The notes beneath the pieces were generated by a model that did no database searches, was not told the origin of the DNA, and saw nothing but the letters and a program-made list of their open reading frames with translations. Made by a program: the position numbers and the translations under genes. Source: Bradyrhizobium japonicum USDA 6 (GTDB lineage: Bacteria > Pseudomonadota > Alphaproteobacteria > Rhizobiales > Xanthobacteraceae). From it: a stretch of 64,000 nucleotides of DNA. Below are positions 8,535 to 18,194 of this stretch, piece by piece (the first letter of the stretch is position 1; every line of letters starts with the position of its first letter). The stretch is taken from assembly GCF_000284375.1 (NCBI RefSeq), contig NC_017249.1:8673001-8737000 (forward strand), read 5' to 3'.

Positions 8535-10628
8535 ATGCTGAATCGTCTGACCGTGTCCGCGCTGCTGAAGGCGGTGATCGCCATCACGTCGGTCTGTGTG
8601 GTGATTGCGCTCTCGCTCACCGCCTACGCCTCCTGGGACCGCCTCAAGACCGCCAACCGCATCTCGCAGATTGCCGACGCCTCCGCCGATCTGTTCAAGG
8701 CGATGCACAATCTGCGCACCGACCGCTCGACCACGTCGCGGCTGCTGAACGCGACCGAGCCGATGGATTCCGAGATCGAGAGATACCTGCGCGCGCTGCG
8801 TGATGCGCAGATGCCGGCAATGGCCCGCGCGCTCGAGCTGCTGCCGAGCATCGACTTCCCGCAATCCGGCTCGCTGATTCCGGAACTCGCGCGCCTCAAC
8901 AAACTCCTGATCGAAGAGCAGAAGCAGTTCTGGGAGGACGTGGCCAAGCCCAAGGATCAGCGCCGCGCCGGCCTGACCAAGGAATACATGGAGACGACGC
9001 AGGGCCTGCTCGATACGCTCGACAAGCTGTCGAACACGCTGGCTGCCACCGTCAACCATCAGGACGCCGTGATCGACCAGCTGCTGTCGGTCAAGCAGAA
9101 TGCCTGGCTGTTGCGCAACACCGCAGGCGAGGCCTCACTGATCGTCTCGACCGGGCTTGCGGCCGGCAAGATCACGCCGGAGGGCCGCTACAACTATACC
9201 CAATTTGTCGGCGGTACGGCCGCGATGTGGAAAGCGCTGGAATTGTCGACCTCGGGCATGCAATTGCCGCCCGCGCTCGCATCCGCCATGACGGCGGCCA
9301 AGACCGCTTACTTCGAGCCGCAATATCTCACCTTGCGCGACCGTCTCGCGGACACGCTCGCCAAGGGCGAAAAGGCCGAGATGACCGCCAACCAGTGGAG
9401 CCCGCTCACGGTCGGCCGCATGGCCAGCGCGGTCGCGGTGGCGGAAGCCGCCCTCGACGCCGCCCGGGCCTATACGCTGGATCAGCGCGGCGCAGCGCAG
9501 CGCGCGCTGATCGTGCAGCTCACATTGCTGGCGCTCGCCATTGGCCTCGCCGCCGGCGCGGTCACGCTGGTCAGCCGCCGCGTCATCCATCCCCTCAACA
9601 CCATCCGCGACGCCATGCTCAAGGTCGCCGGCGGCGACCTCGCCGTCGACACCGGCTATCTCGACCGCCAGGACGAGATCGGCGCGCTTGCCGGCGCGCT
9701 GGAAACCTTCAAGAAGCAGGCGACCGAGAAGCTCAAGATCGAGGCGCAGGAGCGCGAGCGCAATGTCGGCGCGGCCGCGCGCCAGCGCGCGGTCGAGACC
9801 TATGTCGGCGAGTTCGAGGGGGCGGTGCGCAAGACGCTGGGCGAACTGAGCGAAGCGTCCGGCGAGATGCGCAAGACCTCGGGCGACCTGTCCGCCGTGT
9901 CGCGCCAGACCAACGACCGCGTCCAGGTCGCCGGCAAGGCCTCCAACGATGCCTCCATGAGCGTCGACAGCGTCGCCGCCGCGGCCGAGGAGCTCTCCGC
10001 CTCGATCAACGACATCAGCCAGCAGGCGGCGCACGCCGCAGGCATTGCCAGCCGCGCCGTCAACCAGGCCCGCGAAACCGACGGCACGGTGCAAGGGCTG
10101 GCGCAGTCCGCAGGACGCATCGGCGAGGTCGTCGGCCTGATCAACACCATCGCGGCGCAGACCAACCTGCTCGCGCTCAACGCCACGATCGAGGCCGCAC
10201 GTGCGGGCGAAGCCGGGCGCGGTTTCGCGGTCGTCGCCTCCGAGGTGAAATCGCTGGCCAGCCAGACCGCAAAAGCCACCGAGGAAATCTCCGGGCAGAT
10301 CGCCGACATCCAGAGGGTGGCGAGCGACGCCATCAACGCGATCCAGACCATCGGCGGCATCATCGGCGAGGTCAACGAGGTCGCCACCGCGATCGCCGCC
10401 GCCGTGCAGGAACAGGGCGCGGCGACCCAGGAGATCACGCGCAGCACGCAATTTGCGGCGCAGGGCACCAGGAACGTGTCGGACAACATCACCGGCGTGA
10501 AGGCCGACGCGGATGCTGCCGCCGGTGCGGCGGACAACGTCAAGCAGGCCTCGGAAACGCTGGAGACGCAGAGCCGCCAGCTCGGCCAGCAGGTCAGCGA
10601 CTTCCTGGGGAAGATCCGCGCGGCTTAA
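8535..10628 (+). CDS. Methyl-accepting chemotaxis protein
   Basis: 697 residues. A first transmembrane helix near residues 10-32 is followed by a helical periplasmic ligand domain of about 285 residues, a second helix ([21 protein letters not shown]), a HAMP linker ([24 protein letters not shown]) and a cytoplasmic coiled-coil signalling domain. The hairpin tip is conserved, [30 protein letters not shown], from about residue 540. The start ATG 8535 follows TAGGGGGGC. The ligand is unknown. No CheB/CheR-tethering pentapeptide is visible at the C-terminus and no other chemotaxis gene is adjacent, so this is an orphan receptor. Confidence 0.95.
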   Translation: MLNRLTVSALLKAVIAITSVCVVIALSLTAYASWDRLKTANRISQIADASADLFKAMHNLRTDRSTTSRLLNATEPMDSEIERYLRALRDAQMPAMARALELLPSIDFPQSGSLIPELARLNKLLIEEQKQFWEDVAKPKDQRRAGLTKEYMETTQGLLDTLDKLSNTLAATVNHQDAVIDQLLSVKQNAWLLRNTAGEASLIVSTGLAAGKITPEGRYNYTQFVGGTAAMWKALELSTSGMQLPPALASAMTAAKTAYFEPQYLTLRDRLADTLAKGEKAEMTANQWSPLTVGRMASAVAVAEAALDAARAYTLDQRGAAQRALIVQLTLLALAIGLAAGAVTLVSRRVIHPLNTIRDAMLKVAGGDLAVDTGYLDRQDEIGALAGALETFKKQATEKLKIEAQERERNVGAAARQRAVETYVGEFEGAVRKTLGELSEASGEMRKTSGDLSAVSRQTNDRVQVAGKASNDASMSVDSVAAAAEELSASINDISQQAAHAAGIASRAVNQARETDGTVQGLAQSAGRIGEVVGLINTIAAQTNLLALNATIEAARAGEAGRGFAVVASEVKSLASQTAKATEEISGQIADIQRVASDAINAIQTIGGIIGEVNEVATAIAAAVQEQGAATQEITRSTQFAAQGTRNVSDNITGVKADADAAAGAADNVKQASETLETQSRQLGQQVSDFLGKIRAA

Positions 10629-10667
10629 CGCTGCTGCGGGTTGGGAAGAAAGCCGCCACTACAAATC

Positions 10668-10694
10668 CAGTGTCGTCCCCGCGAACGCGGGGAC
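10668..10694. repeat. Truncated copy of palindromic interspersed repeat
   Basis: GTCGTCCCCGCGAACGCGGGGAC forms a small perfect palindrome of the same design as the end of the 5512-5611 element. It fills the space between the convergent chemotaxis receptor and DUF2865 genes and may double as their shared terminator. Confidence 0.55.
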
Positions 10695-10696
10695 CT

Positions 10697-11350
10697 CTAC
10701 TCCTTCGCGACCACCGGCACTTGGCGGAATCTGGCGCGCACCGATTCCGGCAGCGGCGAAAAATTCATCGCGACGCCGCGGCGGTCATTGGCGTTGCGGT
10801 TGGCGACCACCAGGCCATCGCTGCCCGCGACGATGTCACCCTTGCGCAAGGTCGGATCGTCCTCGACCTTGACCTGGGCGAGTCCCACCGGATCCTTGCC
10901 GTTGCACGTGCAGCCCGCAACGATCTCGTTGCGGAAGCGGAACGCATTGGGCAGGTCGGAATAGGATTTTCCCTTGTCCGTGGTGGCGTCGTCGATATTG
11001 CTGCCATAGACCAGCGAGGTTTCGGACGTCGGGCAGAAGCTCTTGCAGGACTGCGCCTTGCTTTCGGCGTCGTTTCCTTGCGCCGGGAAATAGCGGCCAT
11101 CGCAACCGCGCACGCAATAGGCAGTGCCGCCGCCATACGAGGCCCGCTGGCGCGGCGTGTCGTAGCGCGGCATGTCATCGGTCGGGAACGGCATGCGGAT
11201 CTCCGGCGCGGAGCGCACGCGGAAGCCGCCGAACAGCGCCGAGAAGAAATCTTCCGCATGCGCCGACGGCGTCAACGCGAGGCCGAGCACGGCGACGGCG
11301 AAGCACGCCGCCGCGCCACCGACCAGTTTGCCGATCGAACGTCTCTTCAT
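10697..11350 (-). CDS. DUF2865 domain protein, secreted
   Basis: 217 residues with a clear signal peptide (MKRRSIGKLVGGAAACFAVAVLGLALTPSAHA). The mature part contains six or more cysteines in the DUF2865 arrangement: YCVRGCDGRYFP, QSCKSFCPT and AGCTCNGKDP. The family is periplasmic, of unknown function, and restricted largely to Rhizobiales. The gene starts 17 bases after the L,D-transpeptidase stop, so the two are very likely co-transcribed. A role near the cell wall follows from that neighbour only. The start ATG 11350 leads straight into the signal peptide. Confidence 0.88.
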   Translation of the reverse strand: MKRRSIGKLVGGAAACFAVAVLGLALTPSAHAEDFFSALFGGFRVRSAPEIRMPFPTDDMPRYDTPRQRASYGGGTAYCVRGCDGRYFPAQGNDAESKAQSCKSFCPTSETSLVYGSNIDDATTDKGKSYSDLPNAFRFRNEIVAGCTCNGKDPVGLAQVKVEDDPTLRKGDIVAGSDGLVVANRNANDRRGVAMNFSPLPESVRARFRQVPVVAKE

Positions 11351-11367
11351 ATGACCTCGCTCAACTC

Positions 11368-12150
11368 TCAGTTCACTGCCGACGTCGCGATGTTCAGCGC
11401 CTGCCGTCCCGAAGGCAGCGTCGTCACCGGCGGGCGCTTGCGTACGGCGTCGCCGCCCTTGTCGTACCCCTTCGCCATCAGCGGGGCGTTCTTCGGCAGC
11501 ACCACCACCTTGGCGCCGACATTGACGCGACTGAACAGGTCCGTGACGTCCTCGTTGGTCATGCGAATGCAACCGGAGGACACGAACTTGCCGATCGTGG
11601 TGGGATCGTTGGTTCCGTGGATGCGGTATTCGCTCGAGCCGAGATACATCGCGCGTGCACCGAGCGGATTGCCGGGTCCGCCGGCGACGAAGCGCGGCAA
11701 ATAAGGCTGACGCGCGATCATCTCGGCCGGCGGATGCCAGTCCGGCCATTCGGCCTTCCGGCTGACGCTCTGGACGCCGGCCCAGGTGAAACCTTCGCGG
11801 CCGACGCCGACGCCGTAACGGATCGCGCGGCCATTGCCGAGCACGTAATAGAGATAGGTGTTGCCGGTATCGATGACGATGGTCCCGGCCGGCTCGTTCC
11901 TGTCGAAGCTGACGATCTGCTTGCGCAGCCGGTCGGGCAAGGCGGCATCCTCGTCGGCGGCCTGCGGCGCTGCGTTGACGTAACCCCGCGAATAGGTCGG
12001 GTCCTGCGGATATCCCTGCGGCTGCATCGGCGCGTAGCCGAGCATCTGGGCCTGTGCCGCGAAGGGCACGGTCAGCAATGCTGTCGCGAAGCCAATGGCG
12101 GTGGCGGCGCGCAGCGAGAAGCGGCGACGGACTGGAGAGAACCTTGTCAT
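11368..12150 (-). CDS. L,D-transpeptidase (YkuD domain), periplasmic
   Basis: 260 residues with an N-terminal signal peptide (about 1-35, ending AAQAQ). The YkuD/ErfK catalytic domain covers roughly 87-225, with RIHGTN at 176-181 and SSGCIRM at 191-197, so the catalytic cysteine is Cys194. Such enzymes form 3-3 peptidoglycan cross-links or attach proteins to peptidoglycan; Rhizobiales carry many paralogues and rely heavily on 3-3 links. Which activity this one has cannot be read from sequence. It is followed within 17 bases by the cysteine-rich DUF2865 gene. Confidence 0.93.
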   Translation of the reverse strand: MTRFSPVRRRFSLRAATAIGFATALLTVPFAAQAQMLGYAPMQPQGYPQDPTYSRGYVNAAPQAADEDAALPDRLRKQIVSFDRNEPAGTIVIDTGNTYLYYVLGNGRAIRYGVGVGREGFTWAGVQSVSRKAEWPDWHPPAEMIARQPYLPRFVAGGPGNPLGARAMYLGSSEYRIHGTNDPTTIGKFVSSGCIRMTNEDVTDLFSRVNVGAKVVVLPKNAPLMAKGYDKGGDAVRKRPPVTTLPSGRQALNIATSAVN

Positions 12151-12357
12151 GTGCTGCCCCGTTCGATGTGTGCATCAGGGTGATGCGGCTTCCCAACAAA
12201 CGCAGCTGGACCGACTCAAGTTCCACCGCTCGCTGCGGCGGCGACGTCACAGTCAAGCGAGCAAAACTTCACGAAACCGCGATGGAACCGGAAGGTCCGC
12301 CCGGACGTTTTACTGCCAACAATGGGCGCGCGGAGGCTTCCGTGCGGGAGAGAGATC

Positions 12358-13470
12358 GTGCGCGTCCTTCCCACCGAACGTCTGATTTCCGGCAACAACG
12401 AGGGCGACCCGCTTCCCGACAGCCGTGTCGAGCTGCCGCCGGTGATCCGCCGCACCGAGTTCGTCGCCTTTGCGCTCGCCGGGCTGTTTCTGATTGCCGT
12501 CGTCGCGGTGCTCTATGTCGCCAGGGCGTTCTTCCTCCCGGTCGTGATGGCTGTCGTTGCCGGCACCATGTTGTCGCCGGCCGCCAGCTTTCTCGAGCGG
12601 CGGCATGTGCCGCGCGCCCTCGGCGCCGTGCTGATCGTGATCGCGGTGACGACGGTGGTCGCCTTCGTCGTCGCGCTGATTGCCGTGCCAGCGATGGAGT
12701 GGAGCTCGCGCCTGCCGGAATTGGGCGCGCAGTTGAAGGAGAAGATGCACGTCTTCGACCGGCCGCTGGCGCTGTGGAAGGAGTTGCAGACAATGGTGGG
12801 CGGCTCAGAGGGGCTGCCAAGCCTTCCGCTGCCGAAAGCCGAATGGGTGCAACCGACGCTGGAATTCCTGTCGCCGACCTTCGCCGAATTTCTGCTGTTC
12901 TTCGCCACGCTGATCCTGTTCATCGCAAGCTGGCGGGACCTGCGGCGGGCGCTGATCATGAATTTCGGCGATCGCGACGCGCGGCTGCGCACGCTGCGGA
13001 TCCTCAACGAGATCGAGGTCCATCTCGGCAACTATCTTTTGACGGTGACGCTGATCAATGTCGGCGTGGGCATCGCAACCGGGATCATCTGCGCCATCAC
13101 CGGCATGCCCAATCCGGCCGGGCTCGGCGCGCTTGCGGCTGCACTCAACTTCATCCCGATCATCGGGCCGGTCGCGATGTTCGTCATTCTGGTCGTGGTG
13201 GGGCTCGTCGCCTTTCCGACGATCGGCGGCGGACTGATGGCGGGGCTCGCCTTCGGCGGCATCACCTTCCTGGAAGGACACTTCGTCACGCCGACCATCA
13301 TCGGGCGCAGGCTTTCCCTGAACGCGCTTGCCGTCTTCATCGCGCTGGCCTTCTGGACCTGGCTGTGGGGGCCGATGGGCGCATTCCTGTCGTCGCCGCT
13401 TCTGATCGTCGGGCTGATCCTGAAGGAGCACCTGCTGCCGGAGAATTCGCCGCAGCTGCCGCAGGCATGA
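12358..13470 (+). CDS. AI-2E family transporter (PerM/TqsA type)
   Basis: About 370 residues with seven or eight hydrophobic helices and the family pattern: an N-terminal helix pair (EFVAFALAGLFLIAVVAVLYVARAFFLPVVMAVVAGTML), a hydrophilic middle, then GLGALAAALNFIPIIGPVAMFVILVVVGLV and the C-terminal WGPMGAFLSSPLLI. The substrate is unknown; some members export autoinducer-2, others are sodium/proton antiporters. I chose GTG 12358 (MRVLPTERLISG) because GGGAGAGAG lies directly upstream. ATG 12322 in the same frame adds 12 residues and has no ribosome site. Confidence 0.9.
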   Translation: MRVLPTERLISGNNEGDPLPDSRVELPPVIRRTEFVAFALAGLFLIAVVAVLYVARAFFLPVVMAVVAGTMLSPAASFLERRHVPRALGAVLIVIAVTTVVAFVVALIAVPAMEWSSRLPELGAQLKEKMHVFDRPLALWKELQTMVGGSEGLPSLPLPKAEWVQPTLEFLSPTFAEFLLFFATLILFIASWRDLRRALIMNFGDRDARLRTLRILNEIEVHLGNYLLTVTLINVGVGIATGIICAITGMPNPAGLGALAAALNFIPIIGPVAMFVILVVVGLVAFPTIGGGLMAGLAFGGITFLEGHFVTPTIIGRRLSLNALAVFIALAFWTWLWGPMGAFLSSPLLIVGLILKEHLLPENSPQLPQA

Positions 13471-13549
13471 CCGGTTTCCCCGAACGGAACTTACCCGGGC
13501 ACGAAACGTTTTCCGCCTATCTCAGCCGCCAACAGCTTTGGAGCTCCTG

Positions 13550-13921
13550 ATGTCAATGACCAATGGCGAAACCGGGATGAGAGACTGGACCGACAAAGCC
13601 ACCAGAGAACGCCTCGAGAAGGATGTAGCAGCCGTGAAAAGCGATATCGCCGCCCTCACCGATCAGATCACCGACGCGCTCAACACCTTTGCCAATTCCA
13701 CCAGCAAGCAGGCCCGCCGCGGCTATCGCCAAGCCCGCGAGAGCGTGGATTCCGCGGTCGACGACATGTCGGATCGCGGCAGCGCCATGATGGAAGCTGC
13801 GCAAGACGCCTACGGCTCGATCGAGGAAACGCTGGAAGACGCCATCACGCAGCGGCCGCTCGCGACCGTCGGGCTCGCGCTCGGCATCGGCTTCCTGATC
13901 GGCGTCGCCTGGCGCCGGTAG
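13550..13921 (+). CDS. DUF883 (ElaB/YqjD-like) membrane-anchored protein
   Basis: 123 residues. A long amphipathic helical region (residues about 15-95, with RLEKDVAAVKSDIAALTDQITDAL and repeated A/R/E heptads) is followed by one C-terminal helix, PLATVGLALGIGFLIGVAWRR, the hallmark of DUF883. The E. coli homologues YqjD/ElaB tether ribosomes to the inner membrane in stationary phase; that role is not established here. ATG 13550 follows GGAG at good spacing. The adjacent gene at 14001 encodes a membrane protein of the type usually paired with DUF883 genes. Confidence 0.9.
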   Translation: MSMTNGETGMRDWTDKATRERLEKDVAAVKSDIAALTDQITDALNTFANSTSKQARRGYRQARESVDSAVDDMSDRGSAMMEAAQDAYGSIEETLEDAITQRPLATVGLALGIGFLIGVAWRR

Positions 13922-14000
13922 CGTGGGCGCAGGACCTTGACGTTACGGCGGCGCCGTCGCGCCGTCGCTGCCGGCTTGCGGGGATCTGAGGAGCAAGGCC

Positions 14001-14456
14001 ATGTTACAGCGCATCATCGACGGCATCAGCGCATCGACGGGCACGACCGTCCGCCTGACATCGCTCGCCGCGGGCGCGGCACTCGCGCTCTTCATCACCA
14101 CGGGCTTTCTCTGCGCCGCCGCCTTCATCTCGGTCCTTCAGACCTACGGACCGGTGCAGGCCTGCCTCGCCGGCGCCGGCATCTTCTTCCTGCTGACGCT
14201 TGCCGCGGCGGGGAGCTATTGGGGCTACAAGCGGGAGATGCGGAAGCGCGCCCGGATCGCCGCCGAGCGCGCCGCGAAGTCGGCCGCTTCGAGCATGCTC
14301 GCCGACCCCATGCTGCTCGCGACGGGCCTCCAGATCGCTCGCGCTATCGGAATCAAGCGGCTACTGCCGATCCTGGCAATCGGCGGCGTCGCCCTTGGAA
14401 TCATGGCGAGCCGTGCCGGCGCATCCGACGAGGCCTCGGCCGAACCGGCCGAATAA
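14001..14456 (+). CDS. Integral membrane protein, partner of DUF883 gene
   Basis: 151 residues. Two adjacent transmembrane helices (LTSLAAGAALALFITTGFLCAAAFISVL and ACLAGAGIFFLLTLAAAGSYWGY) are followed by a basic helix (KREMRKRARIAAERAAKS) and a third hydrophobic stretch (LLPILAIGGVALGIMAS). It resembles the phage-holin-superfamily-like membrane proteins that follow DUF883/YqjD genes (yqjDE arrangement), but I do not recognise a named family with certainty. A GAGGAGCAAGG ribosome site precedes ATG 14001. Confidence 0.8.
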   Translation: MLQRIIDGISASTGTTVRLTSLAAGAALALFITTGFLCAAAFISVLQTYGPVQACLAGAGIFFLLTLAAAGSYWGYKREMRKRARIAAERAAKSAASSMLADPMLLATGLQIARAIGIKRLLPILAIGGVALGIMASRAGASDEASAEPAE

Positions 14457-14482
14457 TGGTCGAATATCCCGGACTTGCTGCA

Positions 14483-14665
14483 TCAGTCCCGGTTGCGGAC
14501 GATGCAGAGTGCTGCGACCGCGAGCGGAATGGTCAACGCGCTCCAGGACAGGGGTAGCCAGATCCCGGTCTGGCCAATCAAGGCCGCCAGCAGGCCGAAT
14601 ACGCTCAGGACAGCAAGCAGTGCCGGCCAGCGCCAGATCAAGGCGAGCGAGCGGCGACCGGTCAT
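14483..14665 (-). CDS. Small membrane protein downstream of PepSY gene
   Basis: 60 residues, MTGRRSLALIWRWPALLAVLSVFGLLAALIG..., with two hydrophobic helices separated by a short polar turn and a basic C-terminus. Its ATG overlaps the PepSY stop codon by four bases (ATGA), so it is translated with that gene. Very similar small proteins follow PepSY/TonB-receptor pairs in other rhizobia and burkholderias, which supports it being real. Function unknown. Confidence 0.8.
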   Translation of the reverse strand: MTGRRSLALIWRWPALLAVLSVFGLLAALIGQTGIWLPLSWSALTIPLAVAALCIVRNRD

Positions 14666-15798
14666 TCGGCACCGCCCGGCGATGGCAGCGGCATCGCCGC
14701 CGGGCTCAGCTTCGCGGCCGGCGATCGCGCAAACCAGAGATACAAGCCGCTGCCGAGCACGAAAATCGTCACGAGGTCCAGCAACACCCAGATGATCTTC
14801 AGCGGCATGCCGCCATAGTCGCCGAAATGCAGGGGGCGCGAAAGCTCCAGCGCACGGAGATACCAGGGCATGGTCACCGCCGAGATCAGAGCGCCGCTTC
14901 TGGCGTCGACCAGCACCGGGCTGAACAACCGCGATGTCAGCGGTTCCTTGCCCTTGGTCCAGACCACGTAATGATGGGGCGAGCCGAACGGCGCGCCAGG
15001 AAATACGACGCTGGTCGTGGTCATCTCGGGGAAAGCCGCCTTCACCGTGTCATAGGCAGTCTGCGGCGAGGACAGTTCGGAGGTCTGCGGCACCGGTTTG
15101 CCTTGCAGCGGCGCCAGCATCGCGCGCACGTCGGTCTGCTGCCACAACGCGAATAATGGCGTCGAGAGCTCGTTGATCACTCCGGTAGCGCCGACCACCA
15201 GTGCCCAGCCGAGCGTGACCACGCCGAGCAGATTGTGCAGGTCGAGCCATTTCAGCCGACGTGATCGGGCCGCACGCACGGTGCCGAAATCCAGCTTGCG
15301 CATGAACGGCCCGTAGATAGCGATCCCCGATACGATCGCCGCGATGAACAGCAGAGCCATCGCACCGAGGAACAGTTCGCCCGCAAGTCCTGCGAACAGA
15401 TCCCGGTGCAGCGACAGCATCAATTGCAGGAAGGTGAGCCCGTCCTCGCCGAACGGCTTGGTCTGCTTCAGCACGTCGCCAGTGTGGGCGTCGAACCGGA
15501 TCGAGTGAATCGCCCGGCGGTTGGCCTTGAACGCCTCCCAGGAGCTCGCCATGAACACCATGATCTTGGGTTCGTCGTCGTCGACGAACACCGAGATGAT
15601 GGTCTCGCCGGGATACATCTTCCGGCTGGCCTCGACGACCCGGTCGAGACTAACATTCGGCGTGCCTTCTGCTACCCGCGCATAGGGCAGGGCGTCGTCG
15701 AGCAGGCCGTCGATCTCGTCCCGCAACACCAGCGGCAGGCCGGTGATGCAGATCAGGAGCAGGAACAGCGTGCAGATCAGGCTCGACCATTTGTGCAC
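14662..15798 (-). CDS. PepSY-associated TM helix protein, iron-siderophore reductase-like; 5' end apparently frameshifted
   Basis: 378 residues from GTG 15798. Four transmembrane helices (MHKWSSLICTLFLLLICITGLPLVL; LFLGAMALLFIAAIVSGIAIYG; WLDLHNLLGVVTLGWALVVGATGVI; LKIIWVLLDLVTIFVLGSGLYLWFA) flank two PepSY-type periplasmic regions. Conserved HKW and DLHN histidines fit the haem-binding or metal-reductase pattern of FhuF/FsrB-like PepSY proteins that reduce ferric siderophores after uptake. The frame continues upstream as RSPGKPALRRWLFVHKW but meets a stop. An ATG at 15850 with a perfect AGGAG site is in a different frame, so the natural start is probably 15850 with one extra base between (see findings). 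It lies 11 bases after the TonB receptor gene. Confidence 0.85.
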   Translation of the reverse strand: MHKWSSLICTLFLLLICITGLPLVLRDEIDGLLDDALPYARVAEGTPNVSLDRVVEASRKMYPGETIISVFVDDDEPKIMVFMASSWEAFKANRRAIHSIRFDAHTGDVLKQTKPFGEDGLTFLQLMLSLHRDLFAGLAGELFLGAMALLFIAAIVSGIAIYGPFMRKLDFGTVRAARSRRLKWLDLHNLLGVVTLGWALVVGATGVINELSTPLFALWQQTDVRAMLAPLQGKPVPQTSELSSPQTAYDTVKAAFPEMTTTSVVFPGAPFGSPHHYVVWTKGKEPLTSRLFSPVLVDARSGALISAVTMPWYLRALELSRPLHFGDYGGMPLKIIWVLLDLVTIFVLGSGLYLWFARSPAAKLSPAAMPLPSPGGAE

Positions 15799-15860
15799 GA
15801 AGAGCCAGCGCCGCAGCGCGGGCTTTCCTGGAGATCGCCCGCTCGCTCATCCCCGCTCCT

Positions 15861-18194
15861 CTACCAGTGGTAGCGCAGCGTCGCAATCACGTTGCGGCGG
15901 AGGCCGTAGTAGCAGCCGATGTCTTGGCAAAGCGTGACGTAAGTCTTGTCGAAGATGTTCGTGGCATTGATCTGCGCCGAATAGCCCTTGAACATCGGCC
16001 CCAACGCGGAGAAGTCATAGTGAATCGCCGCATCGAACAGCGTGACGTCGGGGACATAGAACGTGTTCGCAGTGTTACCCGCGGTCTCGCCGATATAGCG
16101 CACGCCGCCGGACAGACCAAAGCCGTCGAGCGGGCCGCCATGAAAAGTGTAATCGGCCCAAGCTGATGCCGAATTCATCGGGGCAATGACCGGGTGTTTG
16201 CCGAGCTGGCTTGGCGTGTTGGTCCGCGTCACGATGTTGTCGAGATAGGTGTAGGACGCCAGCACGGTCAGCTCACGGCTGATCTCGGTCTTGGCCTCCA
16301 GCTCGATGCCGCGCGAACGGATTTCGCCGGTCTGCACGCGCGAGCCCGGAGGATGGGTCGGATCCGTGTCCGGGGTCAGCACGTTCTGCTGGATCAGGTT
16401 GAACGCGGCGAGCGTGTAGAGCGAGTTTGCGCTGGGCTGGTACTTGATGCCCACTTCTTCCTGCTGGCCGGTTGTCGGCGCAAAGGGGCGAAGAAGGGCA
16501 TCCGTGCCGGCGGTCGGCTGGAACGACTCGGTGTACTGGATGTAGGGCGCGATCCCGTTGTCGAACTTGTAGAGCAGTGCGCCGCGCTTGGTGACCGCCG
16601 CGTCGGACTTTGGTGCGGTCGAGGTGGTCCCGCTCGCGTAAGTCAGCGTATCCGTGCTGGACTGCGCCCGATCATGACGGATACCGAGCAGCGCGACCCA
16701 GCGATCGAATTTGATCTGATCCTGCGCATAGACGCCGAGTTGCTCGATCGTCTGCCGGACATTCGTCGTATTGGGCACCGGACCGAACGGCACGCCATAG
16801 ACCGGATTGAACGCGTTGATCGGCGGCGCGACCAGGAGCTGGCCGTTGAGCCGCTTGTCGACGGCGTTGGTGTAATCAAGACCCGCGAGCACGGTGTGCT
16901 CGAACGGACCGGCGTTGAATCTGGTCTCGAGCTGGTTGTCGACGTTGATCGAGCGGATGGATTCCAGCGTCGTGAAGGCAGCGCGCTTGAGGTTGGTCGG
17001 ATCTGTCTGGCTGCCGTTGGGGGACACCACCGCGAAATCGGTGCTGAGGTCCATGTAACGCAGGTTCTGTCGCACCTTGACGTTATTGTTGAAGCTGTGT
17101 TCGAGCAAATAGCCGACTGTGCCGACTGTGCGGTCGGTCTTGTCGAAATTCGGCTCGCCCGAATAGAAACTCGTCGGGATATAGCTGCCCTTGTAGGGCG
17201 TGATGGTGCCGATGCCGCTCGGCAGGAGCTGGTTGTAGAAGCCGGCCTTGGGATCGCGTTGATAGGTGCCGAGCACCGTCAGCGTGGTCTGGTTGTCCGG
17301 CCGCCAGGTCAGCGACGGCGCGATCGAGATGCGCTGGTAGTCGGCGTGATCGACCTGGCTGCCCACATCGAAGCCGGACGCGGTGAAGCGGTAGAGAAAC
17401 TCCTTGTTCTTGTCGATTGGACCGGAAAGGTCGACGCCCGCCTGGACGCGGCCATAGCTGCCGGTCGACACGAACATCTCGTGATAGGGCTCCAGCGTCG
17501 GACGCTTGGAGACGAGATCGACGATGCCGCCCGGCGACGACTGACCGTAGAGAACGGAGGCCGGGCCATGCAGGATCTCGATACGTTCGAGATTGAAAGG
17601 CTCGACGATCGGATAGGCGAAGACGCCAAAATTTAGCAGCCGAAGCGAGTCTAGGTATTGGTCGGCCAGGAAGCCGCGAATGTAGATATTGTCGAAGCGC
17701 GCGTCGGCCCCCAGATTTTCGCTCCTCACACCCGACGTATAGCGCACCGCCTGCGCGATGCTTTGCGCGCCCTGGGCCTGGATCTGGTCCTGCGTCACGA
17801 CGGAGATCGCAATCGGCGTTTCGATCAACGGCGCGTCGGTCTTGGTGCCGGTCGCGCTCCTCGTCGCGACCATCCCGTCGACATGGCCGAATGCCGATTC
17901 CTTATGGCCTCCCGCCGCTCCAGCCCCGACTGCGGGCGTTGCAGCGGCGCCGGCAGGTGCATTCGCGCGCGAGACCGCTCGCGCGCGCGCCGCGCTGCGG
18001 CTGCGCGCGGATGATGCATTGACGCGCTTCGGCGATGCACTGCTCTGGACGATCACCGGCGCGAGCTCGGTGCCCGCCCCGGCGGCCGAACCCGCCGTCG
18101 ATGATTGGGCCGCCGCCCCTCCCGCAGTAACGATCAAAACAACTGAGCTGACGGCCCCCAAGAGCCGCCAGCGCCCCACTTCCAAAACGCCCAC
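15861..18194 (-). CDS. TonB-dependent siderophore receptor (FhuA/FpvA type)
   Basis: 777 residues from GTG 18194, preceded by GGGGAAG. A signal peptide ends near AAAQS. A low-complexity Ala/Ser/Arg stretch follows (about 50-100), then the plug domain (PIAISVVTQDQIQAQGAQSIAQAVRYTSGV, YIRGF, ERIEILHGPASVLYGQSSPGGIVDLVSKRP) and a 22-strand barrel ending in the canonical aromatic terminus LRRNVIATLRYHW. It imports a ferric siderophore, probably of the hydroxamate class, across the outer membrane using TonB; the exact ligand cannot be read. The PepSY reductase-like gene and a small membrane protein follow, giving an uptake-plus-reduction operon. Confidence 0.95.
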   Translation of the reverse strand: MGVLEVGRWRLLGAVSSVVLIVTAGGAAAQSSTAGSAAGAGTELAPVIVQSSASPKRVNASSARSRSAARARAVSRANAPAGAAATPAVGAGAAGGHKESAFGHVDGMVATRSATGTKTDAPLIETPIAISVVTQDQIQAQGAQSIAQAVRYTSGVRSENLGADARFDNIYIRGFLADQYLDSLRLLNFGVFAYPIVEPFNLERIEILHGPASVLYGQSSPGGIVDLVSKRPTLEPYHEMFVSTGSYGRVQAGVDLSGPIDKNKEFLYRFTASGFDVGSQVDHADYQRISIAPSLTWRPDNQTTLTVLGTYQRDPKAGFYNQLLPSGIGTITPYKGSYIPTSFYSGEPNFDKTDRTVGTVGYLLEHSFNNNVKVRQNLRYMDLSTDFAVVSPNGSQTDPTNLKRAAFTTLESIRSINVDNQLETRFNAGPFEHTVLAGLDYTNAVDKRLNGQLLVAPPINAFNPVYGVPFGPVPNTTNVRQTIEQLGVYAQDQIKFDRWVALLGIRHDRAQSSTDTLTYASGTTSTAPKSDAAVTKRGALLYKFDNGIAPYIQYTESFQPTAGTDALLRPFAPTTGQQEEVGIKYQPSANSLYTLAAFNLIQQNVLTPDTDPTHPPGSRVQTGEIRSRGIELEAKTEISRELTVLASYTYLDNIVTRTNTPSQLGKHPVIAPMNSASAWADYTFHGGPLDGFGLSGGVRYIGETAGNTANTFYVPDVTLFDAAIHYDFSALGPMFKGYSAQINATNIFDKTYVTLCQDIGCYYGLRRNVIATLRYHW

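Noticed and set aside
9227..11704. An 825-codon plus-strand frame spanning the chemotaxis receptor and DUF2865 gene
   Set aside because: It is out of frame with the receptor and antisense to DUF2865; no conserved motif.
12322..12357. ATG 12322 as start of the AI-2E family transporter
   Set aside because: No ribosome site precedes it, whereas GTG 12358 follows GGGAGAGAG; the longer form is possible but less supported.
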